Below are positions 5,543 to 5,941 of a stretch of DNA of 5,941 nt, one piece after another. The first letter of the stretch is position 1. The number at the start of each line of letters is the position of its first letter. A program made the translations under genes and the position numbers. The stretch is from Gammaproteobacteria bacterium (GTDB taxonomy: Bacteria > Pseudomonadota > Gammaproteobacteria > CAJXQU01). Under the pieces are notes generated by a model. The model did no database searches, had not been told where the DNA came from, and saw nothing but the letters and a program-made list of their open reading frames with translations. The DNA is taken from NCBI GenBank assembly GCA_026984275.1, contig JALSSM010000001.1:1-5941 (forward strand), read 5' to 3'.

Positions 5543-5920
5543 ATGAACAGATTACCCAGTCTCGTAATTGTCACGATGATATTGTTATCACCACTCTCTG
5601 GTCACACAAAGGCAGATGATAATAATTCAGTCTTGATCAGAATTGTTGATCAAAATAATCAACCTGTTGAGTCACAAGAACTGGACTGGTGGCTGGATGA
5701 TCTGACACAGAAAGCCACTTTACGTTGCGAGCAGCATAGCTGTTCTGAATGGCTGATTGAAGAAAAGTTTGGAACCTCATCAAAACTCAATTTCCTGGTT
5801 TCCAAAGTCAGGGATGATGATAAAGACTGCTGGGACTGGTTTATTGGCCATGCCGTCATCCAGCCTGATCAAAAAGAATTAACGATCACCCTTTCCTATT
5901 CGGAAACGGTTTGCAAATAG
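5543..5920 (+). CDS. Small secreted four-cysteine protein of unknown function
   Basis: I do not recognise this 125-residue protein. Residues 1-24 form a signal peptide: MNR, a hydrophobic core and ...SGHTKA before DDNN, with cleavage likely after Ala24. The mature part of about 101 residues begins with VLIRIVDQNNQPV (30-42), which resembles the first strand of an immunoglobulin-like or carboxypeptidase-regulatory fold. It has four cysteines (62, 67, 96, 124), enough for two disulphides, and notable aromatic pairs WW (49-50) and CWDWF (96-100). The alternating strands and the terminal LTITLSYSETVC suggest an all-beta periplasmic domain. An in-frame TAG immediately before the ATG (5540-5542) fixes this as the earliest ATG start. 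The ribosome binding site is weak. It is divergent from nhaD, with no partner gene visible to the right before the window ends. Confidence 0.75.
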   Translation: MNRLPSLVIVTMILLSPLSGHTKADDNNSVLIRIVDQNNQPVESQELDWWLDDLTQKATLRCEQHSCSEWLIEEKFGTSSKLNFLVSKVRDDDKDCWDWFIGHAVIQPDQKELTITLSYSETVCK

Positions 5921-5941
5921 AATGACTGATTAAAAACAACT

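Overview
This window reads as an ordinary chromosomal stretch from an AT-leaning gammaproteobacterium. The clues are a YaiI/YqxD protein very close to the E. coli form, a YceJ-type cytochrome b561, a DUF1415 protein, a YjdI-type 4Fe-4S protein and an NhaD sodium/proton antiporter. NhaD points to a marine, saline or alkaline habitat. A more exact taxonomic assignment is not possible from the sequence alone. No tRNA, rRNA, CRISPR array, insertion sequence or phage gene was seen.

Layout. (1) Positions 1-797, minus strand: a secreted SYLF-domain (YSC84-type) protein, followed after 56 nt by a YjdI-type 4Fe-4S mono-cluster protein that runs off the left edge. (2) Positions 798-961: a divergent regulatory region with a 9-bp perfect inverted repeat. 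(3) Positions 962-1955, plus strand: yaiI and a cytochrome b561, separated by one base. (4) Positions 2022-3789, plus strand: a tight three-gene unit behind its own extended -10 promoter candidate. It encodes a NYN-domain (LabA/DUF88) predicted ribonuclease, a spermidine-synthase-like Rossmann protein (3-nt gap) and a DUF1415 protein (11-nt overlap). (5) Positions 3816-5240, minus strand: nhaD, convergent with the unit before it. (6) Positions 5241-5542: a 302-nt divergent intergenic region with promoter-like and operator-like sequences. (7) Positions 5543-5920, plus strand: a small secreted four-cysteine protein of unknown function.

How the genes may work together. NhaD exports Na+ or Li+ at the inner membrane, and cytochrome b561 moves electrons there. 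The SYLF protein and the four-cysteine protein are predicted to be exported. The least understood part is the NYN / spermidine-synthase-like / DUF1415 unit: the three reading frames are coupled closely enough to suggest a shared process, but no experimentally known pathway is apparent. YaiI and the NYN protein both belong to PIN-like folds, so two predicted metal-dependent nuclease-type proteins lie within about 1.5 kb. I see no convincing new defence or mobile system. The best leads are the three-gene unit, the four-cysteine secreted protein and a few hairpins or palindromes in the intergenic regions.
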